A DNA stretch of 64,000 bases, from the NCBI RefSeq assembly GCF_002251365.1, contig NZ_NPJH01000002.1, forward strand, positions 1-64,000, given 5' to 3'. A program made the translations under genes and the position numbers. The notes under the pieces are model-generated. The model saw only the letters and a list, made by a program, of their open reading frames with translations, ran no database searches and was not told the DNA's origin. This document shows positions 35,706 through 44,255 of the stretch, in pieces (position 1 is the stretch's first letter; the number at the start of each line of letters is the position of its first letter). Origin of the DNA: Prevotella sp. P3-122 (lineage in GTDB: Bacteria > Bacteroidota > Bacteroidia > Bacteroidales > Bacteroidaceae).

Positions 35706-37652
35706 ATGAACATTATTGACAAACTTCTAAACTGGTACTTTACCAAGAATGCGCTGCCCTACTGGGTGGTGTTCATACTTGACTGCCTGATATGCTATCT
35801 CGCAGGTATCTTTGTGTTCTGGCTGTATTATCACGGAGCCGTCACGCTGGGAAATATCGTACTGTTGAGCAAGACGATATTCATGTACATGATTTTCAAT
35901 ATCATTGGTTTCAGGATTTTCAAAACATATACTGGCATCATCCGCTATTCGTCTTTTGTTGACCTACAGCGCATTGGTGCCGCCATGGGACTATCGTGGG
36001 TGATAGCCGAGATAATGCACTACCTGATATACTGGTGGGACATGGAGTTCATCAGACTGCAGGGCCGCCAGATTGCTGCCATGTACCTTATGGCCACCGC
36101 AGGCATTGTCTCCGTGCGTGTAATTATCAAGACCATTTACGACGTGATGTTCAGTTCCAAGAAGGGCGTGCGCGCCCTCATCTACGGAGTAAAGGACGGA
36201 GGCATAAGCCTTGCCAAGAGCATCAGGAACGAGAAACCCGAACGGTTCCATCTGAGAGGTTTCATCGCCCATGAGAGCCATTACGGTGGCCGTGTGCTGA
36301 TGGGCGTAAAGGTATATAACGCAGACGACAGCCTCGCAGAGACTATCAAGGAAATGAACATCGGGGCTGTTCTTGTAAGTCCTCTGCAGAACTCGAGGTT
36401 CCGTGAAAACGAGAAATTGCAGGAAATACTCATCAATGCAGGCATACACATATACATGATGTCAGTGACGGAAGAGCAAGGGGGTATCGAGGAATTCGAG
36501 GCTGAAAGCCTGCGCGAGATTTCTGTTGAGGACTTGCTGCCCCGCAACGAGATACATGTTGACATGGATGCTGTAGGAGCCATGCTTACAGGCAAGAAGA
36601 TTATGATTACGGGCTCGGCAGGTTCGATAGGTAGCGAGATGGTTAGGCAGATTGCTGTGTACAAGCCTGCTGAGATGATACTGGTGGACCAAGCCGAGAC
36701 TCCGCAGCACAGCATACGTCTGATGATGCTACACAGCTTCCCGTCGGTGAAGGCTCATACCATCGTTACGAGCATCACGCATACAAAGCACATGGAGAAG
36801 ATATTCAACAAGTACAGACCCGACTATGTGTTCCATGCAGCAGCCTACAAGCATGTTCCGATGATGGAGGACAATCCAGGAGAGAGCATCATCAACAACG
36901 TATACGGAACAAAAATCATAGCAGACCTGTCCGAGAAATACGGCGTCAGGAAGTTTGTAATGATTTCCACAGACAAGGCTGTTAACCCGACAAACGTCAT
37001 GGGATGCTCCAAGCGTATCTGCGAGATATACGTTCAGTCGCTCAACGCCAAACTAAGGGAGCAGAGTAATGGCACGGTGGAACAACATTGTCAGTATGTG
37101 ACAACGAGATTTGGTAACGTCCTTGGTTCCAACGGCTCCGTAATACCACTGTTCGAGAAGCAGATAAAGGAGGGAGGTCCCGTGACGGTTACCGATCCAA
37201 ACATCATCAGGTATTTCATGCTCATCCCCGAGGCCTGCAAGCTGGTACTCGAAGCCGGTACGCACGGAAAGGGAGGAGAGATATTCGTCTTCGATATGGG
37301 CAAGCCAGTAAAGATTGCCGACCTAGCCAAGAAGATGATAAAGCTGTCGGGAGCCAAGAACGTGAAGATAGAGTATACGGGACTCAGGGCTGGCGAGAAA
37401 CTCTACGAGGAAGTGCTGTCAAACCATGAGGATACCCTGCCGTCGTTCCACGATAAGATTAGGATAGCCAAGGTTAGGGAATACGACTTTACAACTGTCA
37501 ACAACAGCATAGAAGAGCTTATCCAGCTATCTACGGGATATGACGACATGCAGATTGTCGCCAAGATGAAGGAGATTGTACCCGAATACAAGTCCAACAA
37601 CTCCATCTATACGGTGCTGGATGACAAGCAGGAGGCTCACACAGAAGCTTAG
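35706..37652 (+). CDS. Nucleotide-sugar 4,6-dehydratase, membrane type (WbpM/PglF-like)
   Basis: 648 residues. Four N-terminal membrane segments (about 15-130), a CoA-binding-like domain (about 150-250), then a short-chain dehydrogenase domain with the NAD loop GSAGSIGSE (near 302-310). The catalytic region STDKAVNPTNVMGCSKR has Met where most relatives have Tyr, typical of the FlaA1/WbpM/PglF group, which removes water from UDP-GlcNAc to give a 4-keto-6-deoxy sugar. The product would feed the aminotransferase directly upstream. Full-length and intact. Confidence 0.92.
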   Translation: MNIIDKLLNWYFTKNALPYWVVFILDCLICYLAGIFVFWLYYHGAVTLGNIVLLSKTIFMYMIFNIIGFRIFKTYTGIIRYSSFVDLQRIGAAMGLSWVIAEIMHYLIYWWDMEFIRLQGRQIAAMYLMATAGIVSVRVIIKTIYDVMFSSKKGVRALIYGVKDGGISLAKSIRNEKPERFHLRGFIAHESHYGGRVLMGVKVYNADDSLAETIKEMNIGAVLVSPLQNSRFRENEKLQEILINAGIHIYMMSVTEEQGGIEEFEAESLREISVEDLLPRNEIHVDMDAVGAMLTGKKIMITGSAGSIGSEMVRQIAVYKPAEMILVDQAETPQHSIRLMMLHSFPSVKAHTIVTSITHTKHMEKIFNKYRPDYVFHAAAYKHVPMMEDNPGESIINNVYGTKIIADLSEKYGVRKFVMISTDKAVNPTNVMGCSKRICEIYVQSLNAKLREQSNGTVEQHCQYVTTRFGNVLGSNGSVIPLFEKQIKEGGPVTVTDPNIIRYFMLIPEACKLVLEAGTHGKGGEIFVFDMGKPVKIADLAKKMIKLSGAKNVKIEYTGLRAGEKLYEEVLSNHEDTLPSFHDKIRIAKVREYDFTTVNNSIEELIQLSTGYDDMQIVAKMKEIVPEYKSNNSIYTVLDDKQEAHTEA

Positions 37653-37660
37653 TATTACAG

Positions 37661-38755
37661 ATGACCATCAACGACTTTCTATTTATCGTTCTACGGTCTG
37701 CGCTGTGGGGCCATAAGACCGATGGTTTCGAGTTGCCATCGAAACCCTACAAGCAGCTCTACCGTCTGTCTCAGCGGCAGACGGTATCGGGATTGCTATG
37801 TTCAGCCCTGATGGAGAACCAAGACGTGAGGCTCAACCGCTACGATGCTGCAAATACGTACACCTCTCTGAACGATACCATTCAGACAAACGGACACATG
37901 AACAGCATGGTGTGCGAGTTGTCCGAGCTGCTATCGTCAGCGGGCATCAGACACCTCATCGTCAAAGGCCAGATAACGGCATCCATGTACAGACAGCCAG
38001 AGGTACGCGAGAGCGGTGACATAGACTTCTATTGCCCTACGTCATGCTTCTCACAGGCACGGGAGCTCATTGCCCAGAGGTGGAATGTGACATTCGAGGA
38101 AGAGAGCGAGAGCGAGCAGCATCTTGCATTCACGTACAAGGATGTGCTGTTCGAGATGCATTTCAACCTATTCAAATTCTACAACAAGGCCAATCAGCGC
38201 TATTGGGACTCACTGATGGACGAGGAGGTGAAGGCCAACCATACTGTTACGGTTGGGAACCACCAGATACCTACCCTGTCGCCCGAGACCAACATTCTGT
38301 ACACGTTCCTGCACTTGTTCCATCATCTCGTCGAGCTTGGCGTTGGACTCCGCCAGTTCTGTGACCTTGCTATGATGCTCCACCATTATCACGGCACATA
38401 TTCCGCTGCGAGGCTAAAGGAGCATTTACGCCGTTTGGGCTTCGAGGCTGGCTTTAAGGCTGTGGGAGCAATCCTCACCGACCGCCTTGGCCTGCCAGCA
38501 TCCGAGTTTCCCTATGAGCTCACGGAAAAGGACCATGCAGCCGATCAGCTGATGCTTGATATTATATTCACGGGCGGCGACTTTGGCAAGTATGGCCGCA
38601 AGACCGCAGTGCGCTCGGGCTGGAAGTATTACTTTGAGGCACTAACACACAAGATTGGCAACTACCAGAAATTTTACAGGCTGGCACCGAAAGAAATTCG
38701 AGCCAGCCTTATAAATCAAATACCAAGAAAAATCCTTTTGGCCTTTCAGCCATAA
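37661..38755 (+). CDS. NTP_transf_5 nucleotidyltransferase-fold protein
   Basis: 364 residues. The central segment IRHLIVKGQITASMYRQPEVRESGDIDFYCP has the GxxxxxxxY...GDID pattern of the uncharacterised nucleotidyltransferase family PF14907, in which the acidic GDID motif stands for the metal site. Such genes often accompany polysaccharide loci, but the reaction is not known. It follows the dehydratase by 8 bp and ends the plus-strand locus; its last 10 bp overlap a small minus-strand gene. Confidence 0.8.
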   Translation: MTINDFLFIVLRSALWGHKTDGFELPSKPYKQLYRLSQRQTVSGLLCSALMENQDVRLNRYDAANTYTSLNDTIQTNGHMNSMVCELSELLSSAGIRHLIVKGQITASMYRQPEVRESGDIDFYCPTSCFSQARELIAQRWNVTFEEESESEQHLAFTYKDVLFEMHFNLFKFYNKANQRYWDSLMDEEVKANHTVTVGNHQIPTLSPETNILYTFLHLFHHLVELGVGLRQFCDLAMMLHHYHGTYSAARLKEHLRRLGFEAGFKAVGAILTDRLGLPASEFPYELTEKDHAADQLMLDIIFTGGDFGKYGRKTAVRSGWKYYFEALTHKIGNYQKFYRLAPKEIRASLINQIPRKILLAFQP

Positions 38756-39009
38756 TATCTGTTAGCCATGTTACGTATGGCCAACGAGTTTGGCTTCAGG
38801 TTACCGTTCATATCCTTCGTTACCAGCATCTTCAGGTCGTAGAAGTCGCAATGCTTGCACTGGTCGGGACTATCAATGACTGTCTCCATCAGTTCTGGTT
38901 GCACGGCCAACAAAGCATTCGAGGGATAGGAATCGCGGTTAAGGATAAAGTTCCAAATCAGTTCTGTGACGTTCTTGATGTACGTCGCTATGTCATTTAT
39001 AATTCTCAT
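38746..39009 (-). CDS. Small hypothetical protein
   Basis: 87 residues, no family recognised. It contains a Cys pair in DQCKHCDFYDL and a C-terminal NSLAIRNMANRYYG. A clear GGAGG lies about 9 bp before the ATG and a TATATTTG box (39040-39047, minus strand) some 30 bp further upstream, so it is likely expressed. Convergent with the NTP_transf_5 gene, overlapping by 10 bp. Confidence 0.6.
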   Translation of the reverse strand: MRIINDIATYIKNVTELIWNFILNRDSYPSNALLAVQPELMETVIDSPDQCKHCDFYDLKMLVTKDMNGNLKPNSLAIRNMANRYYG

Positions 39010-39184
39010 ATTGTTACCTCCATTTGTTATTAGTTATTGCAAATATAGTGAATTATAACGACATTCTGTCATTTCCCACTACTATTTAATGATGTTTTGT
39101 ATTCATTAAGGAATAGGGGCATAAAGAATATTAAAACAGTTAACAAAATAAGAAAAATATCGGGCAGAAAACGATAACGATTAC

Positions 39185-39262
39185 GAAGATAAAGGGAGAT
39201 AAAGAGAAGATAAGAGAAGATAAAGGGAGATAAGAGAAGATAAAGGGAGATAAGAGGAGATA
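39185..39262. repeat. AGGGAGATAAAG/AGAGAAGATAAG tract
   Basis: A run of imperfect 10-12 bp purine-rich units, similar to 35572-35655, directly beside the pflA terminator. Confidence 0.7.
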
Positions 39263-39304
39263 AGAAGTGAGGGTGTGTCAGCTACTTGACACACCCTCAC
39301 TTCT
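39263..39304 (-). terminator. Hairpin terminator behind pflA
   Basis: A perfect 18-bp stem starting AGAAGTGAGGGTGTGTCA, with a 6-base loop. It begins 5 bp beyond the pflA stop. The T-rich side is on the plus strand, so it may work in both directions. Confidence 0.75.
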
Positions 39305-39308
39305 GTTT

Positions 39309-40043
39309 TCAGCCTATGGTGCCTTCCAGTATGTTCCTTGCCCTGGCTACGCTCTCGGGTGTTGGCGTTGGAGTATCCCGAAGCGGATAGGCAATGCCAA
39401 GCTTCTCATACTTGAATGTTCCGAGGGTATGGTATGGCAACACGTCTATGCGCTCAATATTGCTGAGTGAGCAGAGGAAATCATGCAAGCGCACGAGGCT
39501 CGCCTCGTCGTCCGTAATACCCGGCACAAGAACATGGCGAATCCATACAGGCTTGCCAATATCGGAAAGATAGCGTGCGCAGTCAAGGATATTTGCATTT
39601 CCGAAGCGGGTAAGGCGGCGGTGAGCCTCATCGTCGATATGCTTGATGTCGAGAAGCACGGTATCAGTAACGGCCATCAGCTTGGCGAAATCACCGAACC
39701 ATGGCTCCTCACGGGTGAAGGGCTGTGCAGAGGTGTCGAGACAAGTGGTCACTCCCATGGCGTGAGCCTTCTCAAACAGCTCTGTCACAAACTCCATCTG
39801 CATCAGCGCCTCGCCTCCACTGACCGTTATGCCGCCCTTGTCGCCCCAGTAGGCACGGTAGCGCAGGGCCTTGTCAAGAAGCTCATCGGCAGTCAGCTCC
39901 TCACCGGTGCGCATTTTCCACGAGTCAGGATTGTGGCAGTACTGGCAACGCATGGGACATCCCTGCATGAAAACAATGAACCTCACGCCCGGTCCGTCTA
40001 CCGACCCGAAAGTCTCTATACTATGAATGTATCCTTTTGTCAT
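39309..40043 (-). CDS. pflA: Pyruvate formate-lyase activating enzyme
   Basis: 244 residues. A radical SAM enzyme that puts the glycyl radical on pyruvate formate-lyase under anaerobic conditions. The 4Fe-4S motif is FMQGCPMRCQYCHNPD (Cys29, Cys33, Cys36), followed by GGITVSGGEALMQ and LLDIKHID. The usual partner pflB is not next to it here: the neighbour upstream is mutS2 in the other direction. A strong hairpin follows the gene. Confidence 0.92.
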   Translation of the reverse strand: MTKGYIHSIETFGSVDGPGVRFIVFMQGCPMRCQYCHNPDSWKMRTGEELTADELLDKALRYRAYWGDKGGITVSGGEALMQMEFVTELFEKAHAMGVTTCLDTSAQPFTREEPWFGDFAKLMAVTDTVLLDIKHIDDEAHRRLTRFGNANILDCARYLSDIGKPVWIRHVLVPGITDDEASLVRLHDFLCSLSNIERIDVLPYHTLGTFKYEKLGIAYPLRDTPTPTPESVARARNILEGTIG

Positions 40044-40247
40044 ACAAATCGCAATTTCTTTTCCGTTAACATTGAATAAACGCTCGTATAATATATAAAA
40101 TTGTGTGTCAAAGCCTGTTTTTCGGCCTTGCTGCTTCCAATTTCCCTCTATCAGGCATGCGGAATTGGTTTTTTATGTGTAATTTTGCAGTCCATACGGC
40201 GCACAACCGCCAGTATGCGACGAATATAAAAACAAGACAGACAACAG

Positions 40248-42800
40248 ATGACATACCCACAGAACTTCGAGACCAAGATTGGGTTCGACAATATAAGGAA
40301 ACTGCTGAAGGAGAAATGCCTCTCCACACTGGGCAAGAGCATGGTTGACGACATGACCGTCAGCAGCAAGCATGCCACCATAGGCGAGTGGCTGGAGCAG
40401 ACGCACGAGTTCAGGCGCATTCAGGAGGAGAGCGACGACTTCCCGCTTCAGTACTTCTTCGACGTAAGAGACGCCATCAGGCGCATAAGACTTGAGAACA
40501 CCCATCTCGAGGAAGACGAGATATTCGACCTCAGACGCTCGTTGCAGACCATAAACGACATCGTGAGGTATCTGCAACGTGGCATCGATACCGACGATAG
40601 CGTGTCGACGCCCACCCCACTCTACCCCGCTCTCTACAGACTTACGGACAACGTGGCTACCTATCCGCAGCTGGTGCAGGCCATAGACCAGATACTCGAC
40701 AAGTTCGGACATATCAAGGACAACGCCTCAGCCGAGCTGCTTGCCATTAGGAAGGAACTGGCACGGGCGGAGAGCAGCGTGTCGAAGACCCTGTATGGCA
40801 TACTGCGTGCCGCACAGAGCGAGGGTCTCGTCGACAAGGACGTGACACCCACACTGCGCGACGGGCGCCTTGTTATCCCCGTAGCACCTGGACTAAAGAG
40901 AAGAATTGGCGGCATCGTCCATGACGAGAGCGCAACGGGCAAGACGGTATTCATAGAGCCTGCAGAGGTGGTGGAGGCAAATAACAGAATCAGGGAGCTG
41001 GAAAGCCAGGAACGGCAGGAGATAATACGCATCCTGACAGCCTTCACCAACAAGGTGAGACCTCACTCGGCAGACATACTCAACTCCTACACCTTCCTGG
41101 CAACAATAGACTTCATCAGAGCCAAGGCCGAGCTGGCTAAGATGACCAAGGCCATTGAGCCACAATTATCGGAGCATCCGCACATAGACTGGATTCAGGC
41201 ACGCCATCCTCTGCTGGAGCTGTCGCTGGCCAAGCAGGAGAAGAAGATCGTGCCGCTCGACATCATACTAAACAGCGAGAAGCACATCCTGATAATCTCC
41301 GGTCCGAACGCCGGCGGAAAGTCTGTGTGCCTGAAGACTGTAGGGCTGCTGCAATACATGCTACAGTGTGGACTCAGCATACCTGTTGGCGACCGCTCTA
41401 CAGCCGGTATCTTCGACAATATAATGATAGACATCGGCGATGAGCAAAGCCTTGAGAATGACCTGTCGACATACTCCAGCCATCTGCTCAACATGAAGAA
41501 CATGATGAGACAGGCCGACGGACGGACACTCATCCTCATAGATGAGTTCGGAACAGGTACCGAGCCGCAGATAGGTGGCGCCATTGCCGAGGCTGTGCTC
41601 GAACAGCTGCAGAAGAAAGGCGCATGGGGAGTGATTACTACACACTATCAGAACCTGAAACACTTTGCTGACTCTCACGAGGGAGTGGCCAACGGTGCCA
41701 TGCTATACGACCGCCACGAGATGAAAGCCCTGTTCCAGCTGGCCATAGGTCGCCCGGGCAGCTCGTTTGCCATAGAGATAGCACGGAAGACCGGACTGCC
41801 AGAGGAGGTCATAAGGCAGGCTTCAGACATCGTTGGCAGCGACTATATACAAAGTGACAAATACCTGCAGGACATAGTGCGGGACAAACGCTACTGGGAA
41901 GCCAAGAGGCAGACCGTACACCAGAGGGAGAAGGAACTGGAGAGGCAGATAGAGAAATATGAGAGCGACATAGCCGAACTGGACAAGAAACGCAAGGAAA
42001 TCCTGGCCAAGGCAAAGGCGCAGGCCGAGGAGTTGCTCAAGGAAAGCAACAGGAGAATAGAAAACGCCATCAGGGAAATACGCGAGCAGCAGGCCGAGAA
42101 GGAAGAGACGCGGAAGATACGCGAGGACCTCAACGAGTTCAAGGCGCAGGTTGCCGACATGGACACTAAGGACATGGACGAGAAGATTGCCCGGAAGATG
42201 GAGCAGATAAAGCAGCGCAAGGAACGCCACCAAAAATACAAAGACCAGAAGGAAGAGAAAGCACGCAAAGCTGCCGAGAGCCTGAAGCAGGCCGCGCTGA
42301 GGGAAGACAAGAAGAGCGGCAAGGCACAGCTGGAAGTTGGCGATACCGTCCGCATAAAAGGACTGAAGACCACGGGAAAGATAGAGTCCGTGGACACAAA
42401 GATGGCCACCGTCATCTTCGGCGACATGCGCACCAAGATGCGTACCGACCGGTTGGAGTACGTGGAGCAGCAGGAGAAGCCTGCCGATCTGGCCACATCA
42501 CTCAAGGCCTATTCCGTGAGCAAGGCTACAAGGGAGACCATAGACAGCCACAAGTCGAACTTCAAGCAGGACCTTGACGTTCGCGGCATGCGAGGCGACG
42601 AGGCCCTGACGGCCGTACAGTATTTCGTCGACGATGCCATACTGGTAGGCATGGCACGTGTCCGCATCCTCCATGGCAAGGGCAACGGCATCCTACGGCA
42701 GCTCATCCGTCAGTATCTGTCCACCGTACCGAACGTCACCCACTATGCCGACGAGCACGTGCAGTTTGGTGGTGCCGGCATAACGGTAGTTGACTTCTGA
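40248..42800 (+). CDS. mutS2: Endonuclease MutS2
   Basis: 850 residues. A MutS-like ATPase without the mismatch-recognition domain; in other bacteria it limits recombination or rescues stalled ribosomes. ATP site: SGPNAGGKS (351-358), LIDEFGTGTEP and WGVITTHYQNL. A long charged coiled coil follows (about 530-690), then a small KOW-like part (VGDTVRIKGLKTTGKIES) and a C-terminal Smr domain with LDVRGMRGDEA and ILHGKGNGILR. Full-length. The structured repeat copy B begins 14 bp after the stop. Confidence 0.94.
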   Translation: MTYPQNFETKIGFDNIRKLLKEKCLSTLGKSMVDDMTVSSKHATIGEWLEQTHEFRRIQEESDDFPLQYFFDVRDAIRRIRLENTHLEEDEIFDLRRSLQTINDIVRYLQRGIDTDDSVSTPTPLYPALYRLTDNVATYPQLVQAIDQILDKFGHIKDNASAELLAIRKELARAESSVSKTLYGILRAAQSEGLVDKDVTPTLRDGRLVIPVAPGLKRRIGGIVHDESATGKTVFIEPAEVVEANNRIRELESQERQEIIRILTAFTNKVRPHSADILNSYTFLATIDFIRAKAELAKMTKAIEPQLSEHPHIDWIQARHPLLELSLAKQEKKIVPLDIILNSEKHILIISGPNAGGKSVCLKTVGLLQYMLQCGLSIPVGDRSTAGIFDNIMIDIGDEQSLENDLSTYSSHLLNMKNMMRQADGRTLILIDEFGTGTEPQIGGAIAEAVLEQLQKKGAWGVITTHYQNLKHFADSHEGVANGAMLYDRHEMKALFQLAIGRPGSSFAIEIARKTGLPEEVIRQASDIVGSDYIQSDKYLQDIVRDKRYWEAKRQTVHQREKELERQIEKYESDIAELDKKRKEILAKAKAQAEELLKESNRRIENAIREIREQQAEKEETRKIREDLNEFKAQVADMDTKDMDEKIARKMEQIKQRKERHQKYKDQKEEKARKAAESLKQAALREDKKSGKAQLEVGDTVRIKGLKTTGKIESVDTKMATVIFGDMRTKMRTDRLEYVEQQEKPADLATSLKAYSVSKATRETIDSHKSNFKQDLDVRGMRGDEALTAVQYFVDDAILVGMARVRILHGKGNGILRQLIRQYLSTVPNVTHYADEHVQFGGAGITVVDF

Positions 42801-42814
42801 CGGCTCAGTGCAAA

Positions 42815-42991
42815 TAACTAGGATGTACAGTTTGATGTTCAAAAATTGAATATCCTAATTCTGAAGTTCATGTCTGTAATTGTCGCGCTGTAGGCGCAAA
42901 AGAACATAGCCCAGGGGAGAGCGTAGCGGCACCCTGGGTTATTTCATGTAGGTGATGATCGCGCTGTAAGCGCAAAAGATAACAGCAGGAC
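42815..42991 (-). repeat. Structured intergenic repeat, copy B (inverted to copy A)
   Basis: Nearly identical to 261-442 but in the opposite orientation, with the same CCCAGGG/CCCTGGG and CGCGCTGTAAGCGC hairpins and the same AATTCTGAAG and GATGTACAGTTTGATG strings. It lies just after mutS2. Confidence 0.8.
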
Positions 42992-42996
42992 AAAAC

Positions 42997-43125
42997 GCAA
43001 AGCTTTGCGTGGGCCAATGCAATGCTTTGCGTGAGCCAATGCAAAGCTTTGCGTGAGCCAATGCAAAGCTTTGCGTGAGCTAATGCAATGCTTTGCGTGA
43101 GCCAATGCAATGCTTTGCGTGAGTG
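42997..43125. repeat. 22-bp tandem repeat, about six copies, with a palindrome in each
   Basis: Five full units start at 42997, 43019, 43041, 43063 and 43085; a sixth is partial from 43107. Each starts with GCAAAGCTTTGC (perfect palindrome) or GCAATGCTTTGC, followed by GTGAGCCAAT. The period is exactly 22 bp. The minus-strand open frame across it is a by-product. Confidence 0.85.
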
Positions 43126-43264
43126 TTGGACTGAACTGGCACAGAAATGTCTGTCCTATCCTGAATAAGATAAAAGGGGGAAAAGACTCACCCTACGGGG
43201 CACTTAGCCCCCAGGAAATTTCTACTGAACCGTTATGAGAGCATTTTTCAAGCCAAAGATATAG

Positions 43265-43297
43265 AAAAAGAGTTCCACAAAAATGTGAAACTCTCTT
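43265..43297 (-). terminator. Terminator behind tRNA-Thr
   Basis: On the minus strand AGAGTTTCAC and GTGGAACTCT form a stem around a short loop, followed by TTTTT. It lies 6 bp beyond the tRNA 3' end and also fits the end of the SRP RNA-tRNA transcript. Confidence 0.6.
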
Positions 43298-43302
43298 TCT
43301 TG

Positions 43303-43376
43303 AGCCTCTTGTCGGATTCGAACCAACGACCCCGAGATTACAAATCACGTGCTCTGGCCAACTGAGCTAAAGAGGC
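43303..43376 (-). tRNA. tRNA-Thr (anticodon TGT)
   Basis: On the minus strand the acceptor stem GCCTCTT pairs with AAGAGGC; the D arm reads AGCTCAGTTGGCCAGAGC, the anticodon loop TTTGTAA gives TGT, and the T arm has GGTTCGAATCC. No CCA is encoded. It follows the SRP RNA with no gap of note, so the two are probably made as one precursor. Confidence 0.9.
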
Positions 43377-43484
43377 GGGTGGGCAAGCTGTTCATATCGC
43401 GCCGCTACAACCTAATACCCTTGCTATGTTCCCATCCTGGGGGATTCTCAGGGAGCTGGCCGTATGAGACTTGCCCATATTCTT
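43377..43484 (-). ncRNA. ffs: Signal recognition particle RNA (small bacterial type)
   Basis: On the minus strand the molecule begins near GGGCAAGTCTCATACGG and ends CTTGCCCACCC, so its ends pair. The apical part CCAGGATGGGAACATAGCAAGGG has the conserved GGxA tetraloop region and the AGCA asymmetric bulge that bind Ffh. Length about 100 nt, as in 4.5S RNA. A TACCTTTG box lies about 10 bp upstream and tRNA-Thr directly downstream. Confidence 0.85.
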
Positions 43485-43493
43485 AAGCGAGTG

Positions 43494-43501
43494 CAAAGGT
43501 A
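43494..43501 (-). promoter_or_regulatory. -7 box of the SRP RNA/tRNA-Thr promoter
   Basis: TACCTTTG on the minus strand, followed by C. The upstream TTTG element is not at the usual distance, so only this half of the promoter is claimed. Confidence 0.6.
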
Positions 43502-43646
43502 ATGTATTTAATCGTAAAGAGGAAGCGCAAGATGGAAAAAGTTTTTGCGGTTAACATCTTTTGACAAATTGAAATATCAAAAAAATCAAATTTTTCAATA
43601 CATATACCTTATATTAAAGATAAATTGAGTAATTTTGCAACCATAT

Positions 43647-44171
43647 ATGATAGACGCAACAGCATTGGTACAATTAAAGGCATTTGCACGTCAGGATGGT
43701 GCCATCCTGGCTTTGGCGTGGACTGCCAGCTTTGCCCTTATCGTCTACAGCCCTCAATACTCTCTTGGCAATCTTCTCGCATTGGCAACACCGTTTATTG
43801 TAGGCTGGCGACTCTCTCGTTTCCGCGATTACGCTCTTGGCGGGCTTATTTCCTTCCGTCGCGGTTTTGCCTTTTCGTGCTACACTTTCTTCTATGCCTC
43901 CCTTGCATTTGCCCTGGTACAGTATCTGTACTTTACGTTTCTTGACAACGGGCGGATGGAAGACATGCTTGACAACACGATAAGGATCATGACCCCAATC
44001 TACAAGGAACAGGGCATCTCTCCGAAAGAGCTCAATGCCGCCGCAGAGGTGCTCACCAGCCTAAGCCCCATTTATATCGCCATAACATTCATGATGCAGA
44101 ACCTCTTCATCGGCCTGTTGCTGAGCCTGCCCGTTGCCTTGTTTGGAAGAAGAAGCAAGCCAAGACTTTAG
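43647..44171 (+). CDS. DUF4199 membrane protein
   Basis: 174 residues from ATG 43647 (a TTG lies 12 bp upstream). Four hydrophobic segments with the pattern of DUF4199: two near the start (ALAWTASFALIVYS, LLALATPFIVGW), one after FRRGFAFSCYTFFYASLAFALVQ, and a last before the basic tail GRRSKPRL. Function unknown. In Bacteroidota it commonly precedes a GT2 transferase like the one at 44256, 84 bp downstream. A TAATTTTG box lies directly before the gene. Confidence 0.85.
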   Translation: MIDATALVQLKAFARQDGAILALAWTASFALIVYSPQYSLGNLLALATPFIVGWRLSRFRDYALGGLISFRRGFAFSCYTFFYASLAFALVQYLYFTFLDNGRMEDMLDNTIRIMTPIYKEQGISPKELNAAAEVLTSLSPIYIAITFMMQNLFIGLLLSLPVALFGRRSKPRL

Positions 44172-44255
44172 GCACATCGGACAGACAGTACATGGACTCT
44201 ACGCCATAAGGAAGGCTGAGACAGATAAAAGAATTATAAAAAAACAAATACAGAT

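Noticed and set aside
42868..43110. Minus-strand open frame with HWLTQSIALAHAKLC repeats
   Set aside because: It is the translation of the 22-bp tandem repeat and the structured repeat; no start signal.
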